From Clostridium tagluense (lineage in GTDB: Bacteria > Bacillota > Clostridia > Clostridiales > Clostridiaceae), in contig NZ_BHYK01000028.1 in the NCBI RefSeq assembly GCF_003865095.1, positions 1-53,292 of the forward strand: 53,292 bases of DNA. Direction: 5' to 3'. Below the pieces are notes generated by a model that was not told the DNA's origin, ran no database searches, and saw nothing but the letters and a program-made list of their open reading frames with translations. The position numbers were made by a program, and so were the translations under genes. This document shows, in pieces, positions 1 to 7,682 of the stretch (its first letter is position 1; each line of letters opens with the position of its first letter).

Positions 1-217
1 CATTGGAATTCGCAAACACAAGAAAAGGCTATTGGAGAATTTCCAACAGCCCAATTATGACTCGCTCATTAACAAATGATACTTTAAAGAGACGTAACTA
101 CATATTCTTTTCGGATTATTATAGCCACGTTAAACCGTAAACTAATGAAACGCCGTATACCGAACGGTACGTACGGTGTTGTGAAAGGGGCGAAACATTT
201 TAATTGTTAGCCTCTAT
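1..217 (+). mobile_element. Group II intron, 3' end (partial)
   Basis: The window opens inside a group II intron. After the maturase stop codon a compact hairpin at about 150-179 has the shape of catalytic domain V: the arms CGCCGT and ACGGTG enclose a second short stem. A second hairpin at 186-215 looks like domain VI: its outer arms AGGGGC and GCCTCT, and its inner arms AACA and TGTT, leave A209 unpaired on the 3' side, as expected of the branch-point adenosine. A 3' splice site eight bases later would end the intron at about 217 with AT. Intron type and exact boundary are inferred; the 5' part lies outside the window. Confidence 0.72.
3..140 (+). CDS. Group II intron-encoded reverse transcriptase/maturase, C-terminal end (partial)
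   Basis: This is the last 45 codons of a reading frame that enters from the left edge. The residues include Arg-Lys-Gly-Tyr-Trp-Arg followed by Ser-Asn-Ser-Pro-Ile and later Leu-Thr-Asn. That pattern is typical of the extreme C-terminus of bacterial group II intron proteins of the LtrA type, where a Tyr-Trp-Arg motif precedes the stop. The protein would assist splicing and reverse transcription of the intron. The position directly before domain V/VI-like RNA supports the call. Whether the full protein is intact cannot be judged here. Confidence 0.75.
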   Translation: MEFANTRKGYWRISNSPIMTRSLTNDTLKRRNYIFFSDYYSHVKP

Positions 218-260
218 TCGATTACCCATTTTAGGGTTTATAAATTACCAATGAGCGCTA

Positions 261-280
261 TTTTATACTTTAGTATAAAA
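261..280. terminator. Short hairpin between intron and DUF6440-like gene
   Basis: TTTTATAC and GTATAAAA form a perfect 8-bp stem with a 4-base loop. It lies just past the 3' end of the gene at 284-487 read leftward, so it may terminate that gene. It could equally belong to the DNA flanking the intron. Confidence 0.4.
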
Positions 281-283
281 ATA

Positions 284-487
284 TTATAACTTTACCTGTG
301 AAAACATAGTATTTCCATCTTTATCTAGTAATACAGTGATTGCTCCAGCATAATCTTTAATATTAATCAAATAGTTTGTTATTGTTCCTTTATCTACAAT
401 TATTTTACTAGTTACGGCTAAGGCATAAAAATAGTCATCTATAGTTTTAAATTTATTATTTTGGCTTTTATCCTTTTTATTAAACAT
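284..487 (-). CDS. Small DUF6440-like protein
   Basis: A 67-residue protein with a good ribosome binding site (AGGAGG) seven bases before its ATG. It has a polar, lysine-rich start, then Lys-Ile-Ile-Val-Asp-Lys, a Tyr-Leu pair, Asp-Tyr-Ala-Gly and Leu-Leu-Asp-Lys-Asp-Gly. From memory these match the DUF6440 pattern (IxVDK..YL..GYAGG.TPLLD.DG). The usual Gly-Gly-Leu-Thr-Pro is here Gly-Ala-Ile-Thr-Val, so the match is moderate. No membrane segment is present. The function of this family is unknown. Confidence 0.5.
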   Translation of the reverse strand: MFNKKDKSQNNKFKTIDDYFYALAVTSKIIVDKGTITNYLINIKDYAGAITVLLDKDGNTMFSQVKL

Positions 488-900
488 TTTTTCCTCCTAT
501 TATTTTCCTTGGATAATATTATATGGAATCTTCTTAAATATTATATCTATAAACTTTAATAACTCTCTTTAATATAGCCAAAAATTAAAGTTATATACTT
601 CATGTATCAAGAACAATTTGAGAAGGGGCCGTCAATAAAAGTTAACATCACTTATAGATATGGTTTAGTACCGTAAGAGCTAGGGTTGTTTAATATAGTT
701 ATTTAAAAACAAGAAAAATTATAATAACTGAAAATTATACAATTTAATGTATTTTTTTTGTTGGTTTTCATTTTTTAATTTTTAGCATTAGATTTATATA
801 AAACTAATATCAAAGTTCTTATAAGTATAATTATAAATTTTTACATTATAGCCAAAGTTATGGTATAACTAGGTTTAGAGTGGTAATTAGCAAAGATTTA
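488..900. other. AT-rich intergenic stretch without a recognisable gene
   Basis: No supported reading frame was found on either strand between the DUF6440-like gene and the sstT leader. A 24-codon frame at 602-676 lacks a ribosome binding site. The stretch is very AT-rich and may hold the divergent promoters, but no clear -35/-10 pair stands out. Confidence 0.5.
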
Positions 901-979
901 ACCACTAAAATTTTTCTTCCCATGAGTTAAAATTTGTGGTAGACTTATTTTTATCACAGAGTTGTGAGAATAATAAGTC
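901..979 (+). promoter_or_regulatory. Two stem-loops in the sstT leader
   Basis: The first hairpin pairs ACCACTAAAATTTT (from 901) with AAAATTTGTGGT (to 940). The second pairs GACTTATT (from 942) with AATAAGTC (to 979) and has an inner stem TCACA/TGTGA. They stand side by side 68 bases before the sstT start. Neither is followed by a T-run, so they are not typical terminators. No T-box, SAM or lysine riboswitch motif is seen. They may be a structured 5' leader of unknown role. Confidence 0.45.
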
Positions 980-1046
980 GAATGAAAGCTATTTAAAGTG
1001 GCTGTGCACAGTTTGATTTCAATCTTAACTATAGGAGGAAAATATT

Positions 1047-2279
1047 ATGAAAAAACTAATGACGAATTGGAATAAAATGAGCTTAGTAATACGAATAATT
1101 ATAGGATTAGTTATTGGTGTTTTATTAGCTTCCTTTTTTCCAGAACAAGCAAAACCAGTCATCATATTTGGTTCTTTATTTGTAGGTGCTTTGAAAGCGA
1201 TTGCACCAATATTGGTATTCTTCTTAGTAATGTCGGCTATATCTCAACATAGGACTGGTCATCAAACAAATATGAAGTCCATTATCGTTCTTTATCTTTT
1301 AGGAACATTTTTAGCCGGATTTGTAGCGGTTGTTGTAAGCTTTATTTTTCCGGTAACATTGACACTTACAACGGGAGCTCAGAATGTTACGCCTCCTGGA
1401 GGTGTGGTAGAGGTTCTTAAAGCATTACTTCTAAATATTGTTGATAACCCAGTGAAAGCACTTTTTAATGCCAATTATATAGGCATATTATCTTGGGCGG
1501 TAGTTCTTGGATTTGCTTTAAAAAATGCACCTGATACTACAAAAGTCATGATTACTAATTTTTCAGATGCATTAACTCAAATGGTTAAATGGGTCATAAA
1601 CTTTGCACCATTAGGTATCATGGGTCTTGTATTTGAGGCTTTTGCTGGAAAGGGACTTAAAGCCTTAGGGAGCTATGGACATTTACTTGCAGTTATGCTT
1701 GGTTGCATGGTCTTTGTGGCACTTGTTGTCAATCCAATCATTGTGTTTATAAATATTCGTCAAAACCCATACCCACTTGTATTTAAGTGCTTAAGGGAAA
1801 GTGGTATTACAGCATTCTTTACACGTAGCTCAGCTGCGAATATTCCTGTAAATATGACCTTGTGTGAAAAACTAGGTTTAGATAAGGATACTTATTCTGT
1901 ATCTATTCCATTAGGATCTACAATCAATATGGCTGGTGCAGCTGTTACCATTTCTGTTATGACCCTTGCAGCAGTTGCCACGCTTGGTATTAAAGTGGAT
2001 ATGCCTACAGCATTAATCCTTAGCGTACTTTCTGCTGTATGTGCTTGCGGTGCTTCAGGCGTAGCTGGAGGTTCACTATTACTGATTCCTTTAGCCTGTA
2101 GCTTATTCGGCATCCCAAATGACATTGCTATGAAGGTAGTTGGTGTAGGCTTTATCGTAGGTGTGCTACAAGACTCTTGCGAAACGGCTCTTAACTCATC
2201 TACAGACGTACTTTTCACAGCAACCGCTGAATTTGCTAAGTGGCGTAAAGAAGGCAAGAAAATCGTTATCCCTAAATAG
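1047..2279 (+). CDS. sstT: Serine/threonine:Na+ symporter SstT
   Basis: The 410-residue membrane protein belongs to the dicarboxylate/amino acid:cation symporter family and resembles SstT over its whole length. It should import serine and threonine with sodium. Visible features are repeated hydrophobic segments, Thr-Arg-Ser-Ser-Ala-Ala-Asn-Ile-Pro (the serine-rich re-entrant loop), [10 protein letters not shown] (the conserved sodium and substrate site segment) and [14 protein letters not shown] near the end. The ATG follows AGGAGG at a normal distance. The gene stands alone between a structured leader and a terminator, and serine uptake suits an amino-acid-fermenting anaerobe. Confidence 0.95.
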   Translation: MKKLMTNWNKMSLVIRIIIGLVIGVLLASFFPEQAKPVIIFGSLFVGALKAIAPILVFFLVMSAISQHRTGHQTNMKSIIVLYLLGTFLAGFVAVVVSFIFPVTLTLTTGAQNVTPPGGVVEVLKALLLNIVDNPVKALFNANYIGILSWAVVLGFALKNAPDTTKVMITNFSDALTQMVKWVINFAPLGIMGLVFEAFAGKGLKALGSYGHLLAVMLGCMVFVALVVNPIIVFINIRQNPYPLVFKCLRESGITAFFTRSSAANIPVNMTLCEKLGLDKDTYSVSIPLGSTINMAGAAVTISVMTLAAVATLGIKVDMPTALILSVLSAVCACGASGVAGGSLLLIPLACSLFGIPNDIAMKVVGVGFIVGVLQDSCETALNSSTDVLFTATAEFAKWRKEGKKIVIPK

Positions 2280-2313
2280 AAACTAAATTACGTTTTTGTT
2301 TTTTATAATTATT

Positions 2314-2364
2314 AAGGCTCTCTATGGCAGTTTATAATCTGTTATAGAGGGCTTTTATTTGAAT
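2314..2364 (+). terminator. Terminator after sstT
   Basis: GGCTCTCTAT pairs with ATAGAGGGCT (one G-U), extended inside by GGCAG/CTGTT, and is followed by a T-rich tail. It lies about 35 bases after the sstT stop. Confidence 0.8.
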
Positions 2365-2561
2365 AAATAATTATTGAAAGTATTTTCCAAAATACTTCGA
2401 TCAAGAATTAATTTTACAGAGTTTTCTTCGTCATTAATCAGACCAAATATACTAACTCCACTAAAACTATAGGATAATATATTTATAAAACTATTGTTAT
2501 ATCTTGTCATTAAATGTATTATTAAATAGTATTGTTACAAATATATTGGAGGGGGATTAAA

Positions 2562-4475
2562 ATGAAGAGAAGAAATTTAACAAGTGGATTTTTTATGATT
2601 TTACTAACTGTATTATTATTAAGTACATTTAAAATCCAGGTTTTTGCACAAACAACACCTAAAGTATCTATAGTATCATTGGAACATTCCCCATTTATAA
2701 ATGGGGATAAGAATGAGTTCTATATTTCCGCTAAAAATTATACTGGACAGGTCCAATATCAATTATTTTATATACAAGAAAGTGTTATGAAAGACTGGAA
2801 GTTAATTAATAATGTTGATATGGTTAATGGTTGGACAAACCCTATAGATGCACAAGCTCCAATGATTGTAGATATTAAAAATTTAAATTTAAAAGCAGAT
2901 AAATATAGATTTTCTATTAGAGTTAGACGTGTGGGTGTAAAAGGCCTAAATAAAAATAAGTATGGTGATTATGATGATGCTTATCCCTTACATTTTGAGG
3001 TGGTCAAAAATGCAAAAATTGAATTAAATGGCAGTATGGAAATTGGCAAGACACAATTAAGTCAAGAGGATATATTAACTATAAATGGTGTGGAAAATAC
3101 GCCATTAGAAGTGGATTATAAATTACACTTATTTGATGTTAAAAACAGCAAATGGTTAACTAATTTAACTGATTATAATATGAATGTAAATTATAATTTA
3201 AAAAATATTCCTGAGGGTACTTATATAGCAGACATATGGGCTAAGAATAATGAGTCACAGAATAAATATGATGGCTTTAAATTAAAAGTAATTACTATTA
3301 ATAATACAACAATTAAAGTTGCCTCTTTGAATTTAAACAAAATTGCAAGTTCGCTAATAGTAGGCGGAACAGATAATTTAATAGCAATGGATGAGCCTAG
3401 CAAAGATATAAGATGGACATCTTCAAGTCCTGAAATAGCAAAAGTAGACAATACTGGAAAGATAACAGCGATAAGTGCAGGAACTGCAATAATAACTGTT
3501 ATAAGTTCAGATGGAAACAAAACAGCAACATGTAAAGTAACGGTAACAAATGAATTAACTGCTAAACAAATTTTTGGAAAATATGGTGATGCAGTTGTCT
3601 CCGTTGAAGTAAGTGATGAAAATCATAAATTAATTGCAAATGGTAGTGGATTTATAGTTAATTCCAATGGTATTGTAGTAACTAATTTTCATGTAATTAA
3701 AGATTGTTCCTATGCAAATGTAACATTACAAAATGGAACAAAGTATGAGGTTAAAAGTGTTTTAAATTATAATCAAAAGCAAGATATAGCAATTTTACAA
3801 TTATCAAATTCAACTAATCTAAATATAGTTAAATTAGGTGACAGTAATACGATGGAAATAGGAGACAATGTTGTTGCAATAGGTAGCCCAGAAGGATATG
3901 AAAATTCTTTAAGTACAGGTATAATAAGTGGAATTAATAGAAAAAGTGATAGAGGAAATGATTTTCAAACTACTGCAAGTATTTCTCATGGCTCAAGTGG
4001 TGGAGCATTATTTAATGTATATGGTGATATAATAGGAATAACTTATGCAGGATATGATTTAGCAGGGGATATAGGATTTGTAATACCTATTAATGAAGTT
4101 AATCCATTATTAAATAGTAGTAATGAAAAGACACTAATGGAAATTAAAAATAAAATGACTTCCAAACCTATTCCCGAAAATAAATATAAGTATTTCCCCT
4201 TATTATCTGATGTACCGATGCCAACAAATGCAAGTTATTACAAAACTTCATTATCGCCTGATGGCACACATATATTTTATTTTTATTCAGTCTTACTGTT
4301 GCCAGACAATTTCGTTAAGGACTATTATTCATTATTAAAAAATAATGGTTGGGTATTATATAAAAAGAATACTGATAGTAATAAAGAACCATTAGTATAT
4401 TTAATAAAAGAAGAAAAATTAATTGCAATTGGAGTTATTGAAAATGATTTTGTTATATATGGATCTATTCGTTAA
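2562..4475 (+). CDS. Secreted trypsin-like serine protease with bacterial Ig (BIG2) domain
   Basis: The start at 2562 follows GGAGGGGG and gives a signal peptide (Lys-Arg-Arg, hydrophobic core, cut near Val-Phe-Ala-Gln at about residue 30); an upstream in-frame TTG has no such site. The 637-residue protein has a beta-rich N-terminal region of about 220 residues, a BIG2 domain at about 260-335 (Trp-Thr-Ser-Ser-Ser-Pro-Glu-Ile-Ala), a trypsin-like domain of the DegP/HtrA sort at about 340-535, and an unassigned 100-residue C-terminal domain. The triad is visible as His377 (Asn-Phe-His), Asp408 (Gln-Asp-Ile-Ala) and Ser479 (Gly-Ser-Ser-Gly-Gly). No PDZ domain follows, unlike classic HtrA. It probably acts outside the cell; its substrate is unknown. 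Confidence 0.85.
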   Translation: MKRRNLTSGFFMILLTVLLLSTFKIQVFAQTTPKVSIVSLEHSPFINGDKNEFYISAKNYTGQVQYQLFYIQESVMKDWKLINNVDMVNGWTNPIDAQAPMIVDIKNLNLKADKYRFSIRVRRVGVKGLNKNKYGDYDDAYPLHFEVVKNAKIELNGSMEIGKTQLSQEDILTINGVENTPLEVDYKLHLFDVKNSKWLTNLTDYNMNVNYNLKNIPEGTYIADIWAKNNESQNKYDGFKLKVITINNTTIKVASLNLNKIASSLIVGGTDNLIAMDEPSKDIRWTSSSPEIAKVDNTGKITAISAGTAIITVISSDGNKTATCKVTVTNELTAKQIFGKYGDAVVSVEVSDENHKLIANGSGFIVNSNGIVVTNFHVIKDCSYANVTLQNGTKYEVKSVLNYNQKQDIAILQLSNSTNLNIVKLGDSNTMEIGDNVVAIGSPEGYENSLSTGIISGINRKSDRGNDFQTTASISHGSSGGALFNVYGDIIGITYAGYDLAGDIGFVIPINEVNPLLNSSNEKTLMEIKNKMTSKPIPENKYKYFPLLSDVPMPTNASYYKTSLSPDGTHIFYFYSVLLLPDNFVKDYYSLLKNNGWVLYKKNTDSNKEPLVYLIKEEKLIAIGVIENDFVIYGSIR

Positions 4476-4536
4476 GAAAACTTCATAAGCATTGTGAAGC
4501 TCTTGGCAATAAGATGAGCTTTGAAACTTAAATTTT

Positions 4537-4574
4537 AAAACACTATGTACAATCGTATATAGTGTTTTGTTTTT
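4537..4574 (+). terminator. Terminator after the protease gene
   Basis: AAAACACTAT and ATAGTGTTTT form a 10-bp stem around a 12-base loop and are followed by GTTTTTC. It ends the transcript of the secreted protease. Confidence 0.85.
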
Positions 4575-4688
4575 CTTTAAAATATTTAATAATACTATAT
4601 TATCCAATGAAATTCCGATATATGTTCTAACCTGTGCTTTATCTAACATAGACTTAACTAATGCTAGGAATAATAGGGGGATGGGTCT

Positions 4689-5132
4689 ATGGTTATGTTT
4701 TTTACCTTACTTGGCTTATTCGGATTTTTTATATTTTTGATTTGGATCATTATTGCATTAATTACTAAAAATCAAAAGAGGATACCTACCATTGGACTTG
4801 TTATATCAGTAGTTATAATTGCTACAGTTGTATCGATACCAAGGGCTGTATCTGCATTCAATGTTAATAAAGTAAATAGTAATAGTGGTGAAATATCTAA
4901 TTATAAGGTATCTAAAGAAACAGGCTTGGAAATAGTAACATCGAAGGTTAAAATTGAGCCTAATTTAAAGGTTCTTTATGATTCACAAAGGAATATTAAG
5001 GAAAAAATCTACTATCTATATACCCTAAACACAGAGGAATATACATTAGAAGATGTTGCATACTGTGTTGATGTAAATAGTGGAGAGTTATTCAAGTGTT
5101 CAATTGATATGATCCTTTCACCCATTGAATAA
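4689..5132 (+). CDS. Small membrane-anchored protein of unknown function
   Basis: A 147-residue protein. The ATG at 4689 sits eight bases after AGGGGG; the ATG at 4681 is in another, short frame. Two hydrophobic segments (about 2-25 and 33-57) are joined by a short Lys/Arg-rich turn. They are followed by about 90 polar residues with the look of a small extracellular domain (a Tyr-rich stretch, then Val-Ala-Tyr-Cys-Val-Asp). I do not recognise the family. It stands alone with no close partner in the same operon. Confidence 0.6.
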   Translation: MVMFFTLLGLFGFFIFLIWIIIALITKNQKRIPTIGLVISVVIIATVVSIPRAVSAFNVNKVNSNSGEISNYKVSKETGLEIVTSKVKIEPNLKVLYDSQRNIKEKIYYLYTLNTEEYTLEDVAYCVDVNSGELFKCSIDMILSPIE

Positions 5133-5229
5133 GGAGCAAAGTGTATTGAAATTTTCTTTTTTACTAGGTCTTCTTTAGTTGATGATATGCCATTGATAAT
5201 AATATAATAGGTGCTGATACAAATTATAA

Positions 5230-5253
5230 AGAGTGTAGATTTTACTACACTCT
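5230..5253 (-). terminator. Terminator for superoxide dismutase gene
   Basis: AGAGTGTAG and CTACACTCT form a perfect 9-bp stem with a 6-base loop. Read leftward it is followed by TTTATAATTT, so it most likely ends the sod transcript. It could also serve the gene coming from the left. Confidence 0.65.
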
Positions 5254-5283
5254 ATATCTAACTTAGAATTAGAAAATAGTCCA

Positions 5284-5928
5284 TTAAAAAAATATATATG
5301 GACTATATCTATGTTGGTTCATCTCCATAAACTGTATCATTGAAACGTATTTTTGAAATCTAGCATTTAAAACCTCCCAATTTATATTTTCAATAAATGT
5401 AGAAATATATTTTCTTTTATCTGTTCCAAAATCCATAAAATATGCATGTTCATAAACATCCATGATCAATACTGGACAAGAAAGCCAAACCGCGCCAGTA
5501 TCGTGTGAATCGCTTCCTATTATGTGTAGCCTGTTATCAAGCAGATCAAAGGAAAGGACTACCCAACCTCTCATGGATAAACCTACATTTGTAAGGTAAG
5601 ATATAAAATCATCATAAGATGAAAATTGATTTTTTATAGCATTAAAAATGGGTCCATAAGGAAGGTTATTTCCGCCAACTATGTTTTCAAAATAAAGATT
5701 ATGAAGTTTTACACCGTTCAGTGAATATGTTTCACCTAGTTTTAAACTTCGCATTTTGGAATAAGTGGCATTGCTATCAGTATAATTATCAGGTACATAA
5801 GGAGTGTTCCAAATTTCATTTAATTTACTTACATACCCTGAATACAATTTGTAGTGCTCATCTAGCTGCTTCATAGAAATGCCTTTGACACTTTTAAAAT
5901 CAAAAATTTCCGGTTTCAAATTATACAT
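5284..5928 (-). CDS. Superoxide dismutase (Fe/Mn family)
   Basis: The 214-residue protein carries the four metal ligands of Fe/Mn superoxide dismutases at the expected spacing: His25 (Glu-His-Tyr), His76 (Leu-His-Asn), Asp157 and His161 in Asp-Val-Tyr-Glu-His-Ala-Tyr. It would turn superoxide into peroxide and oxygen in the cytoplasm. Around residues 138-148 the sequence reads Gly-Ser-Asp-Ser-His-Asp-Thr-Gly-Ala-Val-Trp. The water-binding residue that is usually Gln thus appears to be His142, as in some divergent branches of the family. No signal peptide is present. The gene is single, with its own terminator, and fits with the Ric/rubredoxin/Bcp oxidative defence genes a few kb away. Confidence 0.92.
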   Translation of the reverse strand: MYNLKPEIFDFKSVKGISMKQLDEHYKLYSGYVSKLNEIWNTPYVPDNYTDSNATYSKMRSLKLGETYSLNGVKLHNLYFENIVGGNNLPYGPIFNAIKNQFSSYDDFISYLTNVGLSMRGWVVLSFDLLDNRLHIIGSDSHDTGAVWLSCPVLIMDVYEHAYFMDFGTDKRKYISTFIENINWEVLNARFQKYVSMIQFMEMNQHRYSPYIFF

Positions 5929-6004
5929 TAAATCCCCTCTAAAAAATATTATATTATATTATATGTACCAACATGCTATTTAGGTGAATAAAATATAAAA
6001 ATCA

Positions 6005-6036
6005 TTGACAATATTAGGATTGATGCATAGTATAAT
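6005..6036 (+). promoter_or_regulatory. Probable promoter of the M-box/magnesium transport operon
   Basis: A perfect TTGACA at 6005 is followed by TATAAT at 6031, with 20 bases between them. The overlapping hexamer TAGTAT at 6028 would give the standard 17. Transcription would start about 40 bases before the riboswitch. Confidence 0.65.
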
Positions 6037-6080
6037 ATTATAAGAATAATATTAACTGAAAATTGCAATTTAATATTTTT

Positions 6081-6240
6081 GTTAGGTGAGGTTACTGTAT
6101 AAGACACACGCTACTGCCCAGAAATGTCGAGAGACGCCAACGGGTCAGCAGGTATTACCGGATTAAGGTTTTACTTAATGTAGCTGAGTATCAAATCTCT
6201 AAGCTGTACAGTGCTAAAACTCAACGAGTGGGGATGAGCT
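6081..6240 (+). ncRNA. M-box (ykoK) magnesium riboswitch
   Basis: The leader carries the conserved blocks of the M-box in the right order: GTTAGGTGAGG (6081), ACGCTACTGCCC, GACGCCAACGGGTCA (from about 6133), AATGTAGCTGAGTATC (from about 6177) and CTGTACAGTGCTAAAACTC (from about 6204). M-box RNAs bind Mg2+ and shut off downstream magnesium uptake genes. A terminator follows at 6274, so control is probably by transcription termination: high Mg2+ favours the terminator and low Mg2+ allows read-through into the two transport genes. Confidence 0.95.
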
Positions 6241-6273
6241 AATTTTTTTACGCCTTTATTTTTTACGCATTTT

Positions 6274-6307
6274 AATCTCTTCACTTTGTTGTGGAGAGAT
6301 TTTTTAA
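6274..6307 (+). terminator. M-box-controlled terminator
   Basis: AATCTCTTCAC and GTGGAGAGATT form an 11-bp stem (one G-U) with a 6-base loop. A run of T follows directly, then further T-rich DNA. Its place between the M-box and the first gene fits a regulated attenuator. Confidence 0.88.
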
Positions 6308-6374
6308 TTTTAATTTTAGGAGTGTGATTATTTAATGGACAGTGGTCCCCAGCATGTGAAAAATTTAATATATT

Positions 6375-6427
6375 GGAAGGGATATCACTCTATTAAACTA
6401 TTTTATAGGTGGTATTGCATCCCTTCC
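6375..6427 (+). promoter_or_regulatory. Hairpin between the attenuator and the first ribosome binding site
   Basis: GGAAGGGAT (6375) pairs perfectly with ATCCCTTCC (6419). The right arm ends two bases before the AAAGGAGG ribosome binding site of the next gene. There is no T-run, so this is not a terminator. It may be a stability or translation element; the role is unknown. Confidence 0.45.
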
Positions 6428-6444
6428 TAAAAGGAGGATGTAAT

Positions 6445-7671
6445 ATGAAAAACAACTTCTATCTAAGCAGAATTTTAGGGAATAAAATATATACACCAGA
6501 TATGAAAGTTATTGGAAGATTAAGTGATCTTGGTGTTGTAAATGAATTAAAAAGCCCTCATGTCACTACTGCAAAAGTAAAAACTAATAGTGGAATTAAA
6601 GATTACGACTTTAAAAATTTTTCTATTACAAAACAAAAAGGACAATATATTTTAATATGTAACAAAATAGAGGAATATACCCCTCCCAATACATTGTTTT
6701 TGAGAAAGCATATTTTAGATCAACAGATTATAGATGTTAATGGAAGAAAAGTAGTTCGTGTAAATGATGTTTCACTATCATATTTAGAGAAAGGAGCGTC
6801 TATAGTTGCAGTAGACATCGGCATAGATGGTCTTCTAAGAAGAATTGGAATTGCTAAACCACTTAAGATGTTAGGTCTTAAAATTTCGACTAAGCTAATG
6901 CTATGGAATGATGTAGAGGCTATTATAACTTCTAATGAAAATATTGTTCTATCAAAAACCTATGATTCACTATCCATTCTTCATCCCTCAGACCTCGCTG
7001 ATATTATTGAAGACTTTGATGCTAAAACAGGTCTTACCATTTTTTCCTCACTTGATAACGCAAAAGCTGCGGATGTTTTAGAAGAAATGGAAGAAGAGGC
7101 ACAAGTTAGTTTCATTGAAAGTCTATCTCCAGATAAAGCTGCAGATGTTTTAGAAAATATGCCTGCGGATGAAGCTGCGGATATTCTTGATGGTATGAGT
7201 GAAGAAAAAGTAGAAGAGCTACTAAATAGCATGGAAAAAGAAGCTGCAGGCGAAATTAGAGAATTGTTAGGGTATGATTCTAAAGCAGTTGGCAGTCTTA
7301 TGAGCACGGATTTTGTATCTTTTAGTAACAATGAAACTATAAATCAAGCAATTGAAGATCTAAGGATATTAAAACCTGAAGAAGATGAATTGTTCAGCCT
7401 TTATGTAGTAGATGAAAATGATAAATTAATAGGAACCCTTTCCCTTCGAGATTTAATTATTTCTGAGCCAACTAGCAAAATAAGTGCTATTATGAACAAA
7501 AAATTCAAATCAATGTTTGATACAGATAGTATTAAAGATTTGATAAAAAATGTTTCAAAATACAATCTTGTAGCTATTCCTGTTACTAATCATGAAATGA
7601 AGTTACTCGGCAATGTTATAATAAATGATATTATTTATGAATTGCTTAAAAACAAGAGGAAGGTTAGTTAA
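6445..7671 (+). CDS. PRC-barrel / MgtE_N / CBS-domain protein, partner of the magnesium transporter
   Basis: The start at 6445 follows AAAGGAGG; an upstream in-frame GTG is less likely. The 408-residue soluble protein has two PRC-barrel-like segments (about 1-75 and 85-165), an MgtE_N superhelical domain (about 172-280, with repeats of the type Ala-Ala-Asp-Val-Leu-Glu-Glu-Met) and paired CBS domains (about 283-400). The transmembrane channel part of MgtE is missing. In MgtE the N and CBS domains bind Mg2+ and gate the channel, so here they may form a separate Mg2+-sensing subunit. The gene lies behind an M-box and 11 bases before an NRAMP-related transporter. The partnership is inferred. Confidence 0.85.
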   Translation: MKNNFYLSRILGNKIYTPDMKVIGRLSDLGVVNELKSPHVTTAKVKTNSGIKDYDFKNFSITKQKGQYILICNKIEEYTPPNTLFLRKHILDQQIIDVNGRKVVRVNDVSLSYLEKGASIVAVDIGIDGLLRRIGIAKPLKMLGLKISTKLMLWNDVEAIITSNENIVLSKTYDSLSILHPSDLADIIEDFDAKTGLTIFSSLDNAKAADVLEEMEEEAQVSFIESLSPDKAADVLENMPADEAADILDGMSEEKVEELLNSMEKEAAGEIRELLGYDSKAVGSLMSTDFVSFSNNETINQAIEDLRILKPEEDELFSLYVVDENDKLIGTLSLRDLIISEPTSKISAIMNKKFKSMFDTDSIKDLIKNVSKYNLVAIPVTNHEMKLLGNVIINDIIYELLKNKRKVS

Positions 7672-7682
7672 GGAGGCATGTT

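Noticed and set aside
602-676. 24-codon plus-strand frame before sstT
   Set aside because: No ribosome binding site and no recognisable motif; such frames are expected by chance.
724-764. Similarity of TAACTGAAAATT...CAATTTAAT...TTTTTGTT to 6053-6086, next to the M-box, suggesting a second riboswitch
   Set aside because: The conserved M-box blocks are missing after 764; the match is AT-rich and short and could be chance.
2355-2510. 51-codon minus-strand frame between sstT and the protease gene
   Set aside because: It has no ribosome binding site, its stop lies inside the sstT terminator, and the product matches no family I know. It is at most a gene remnant.
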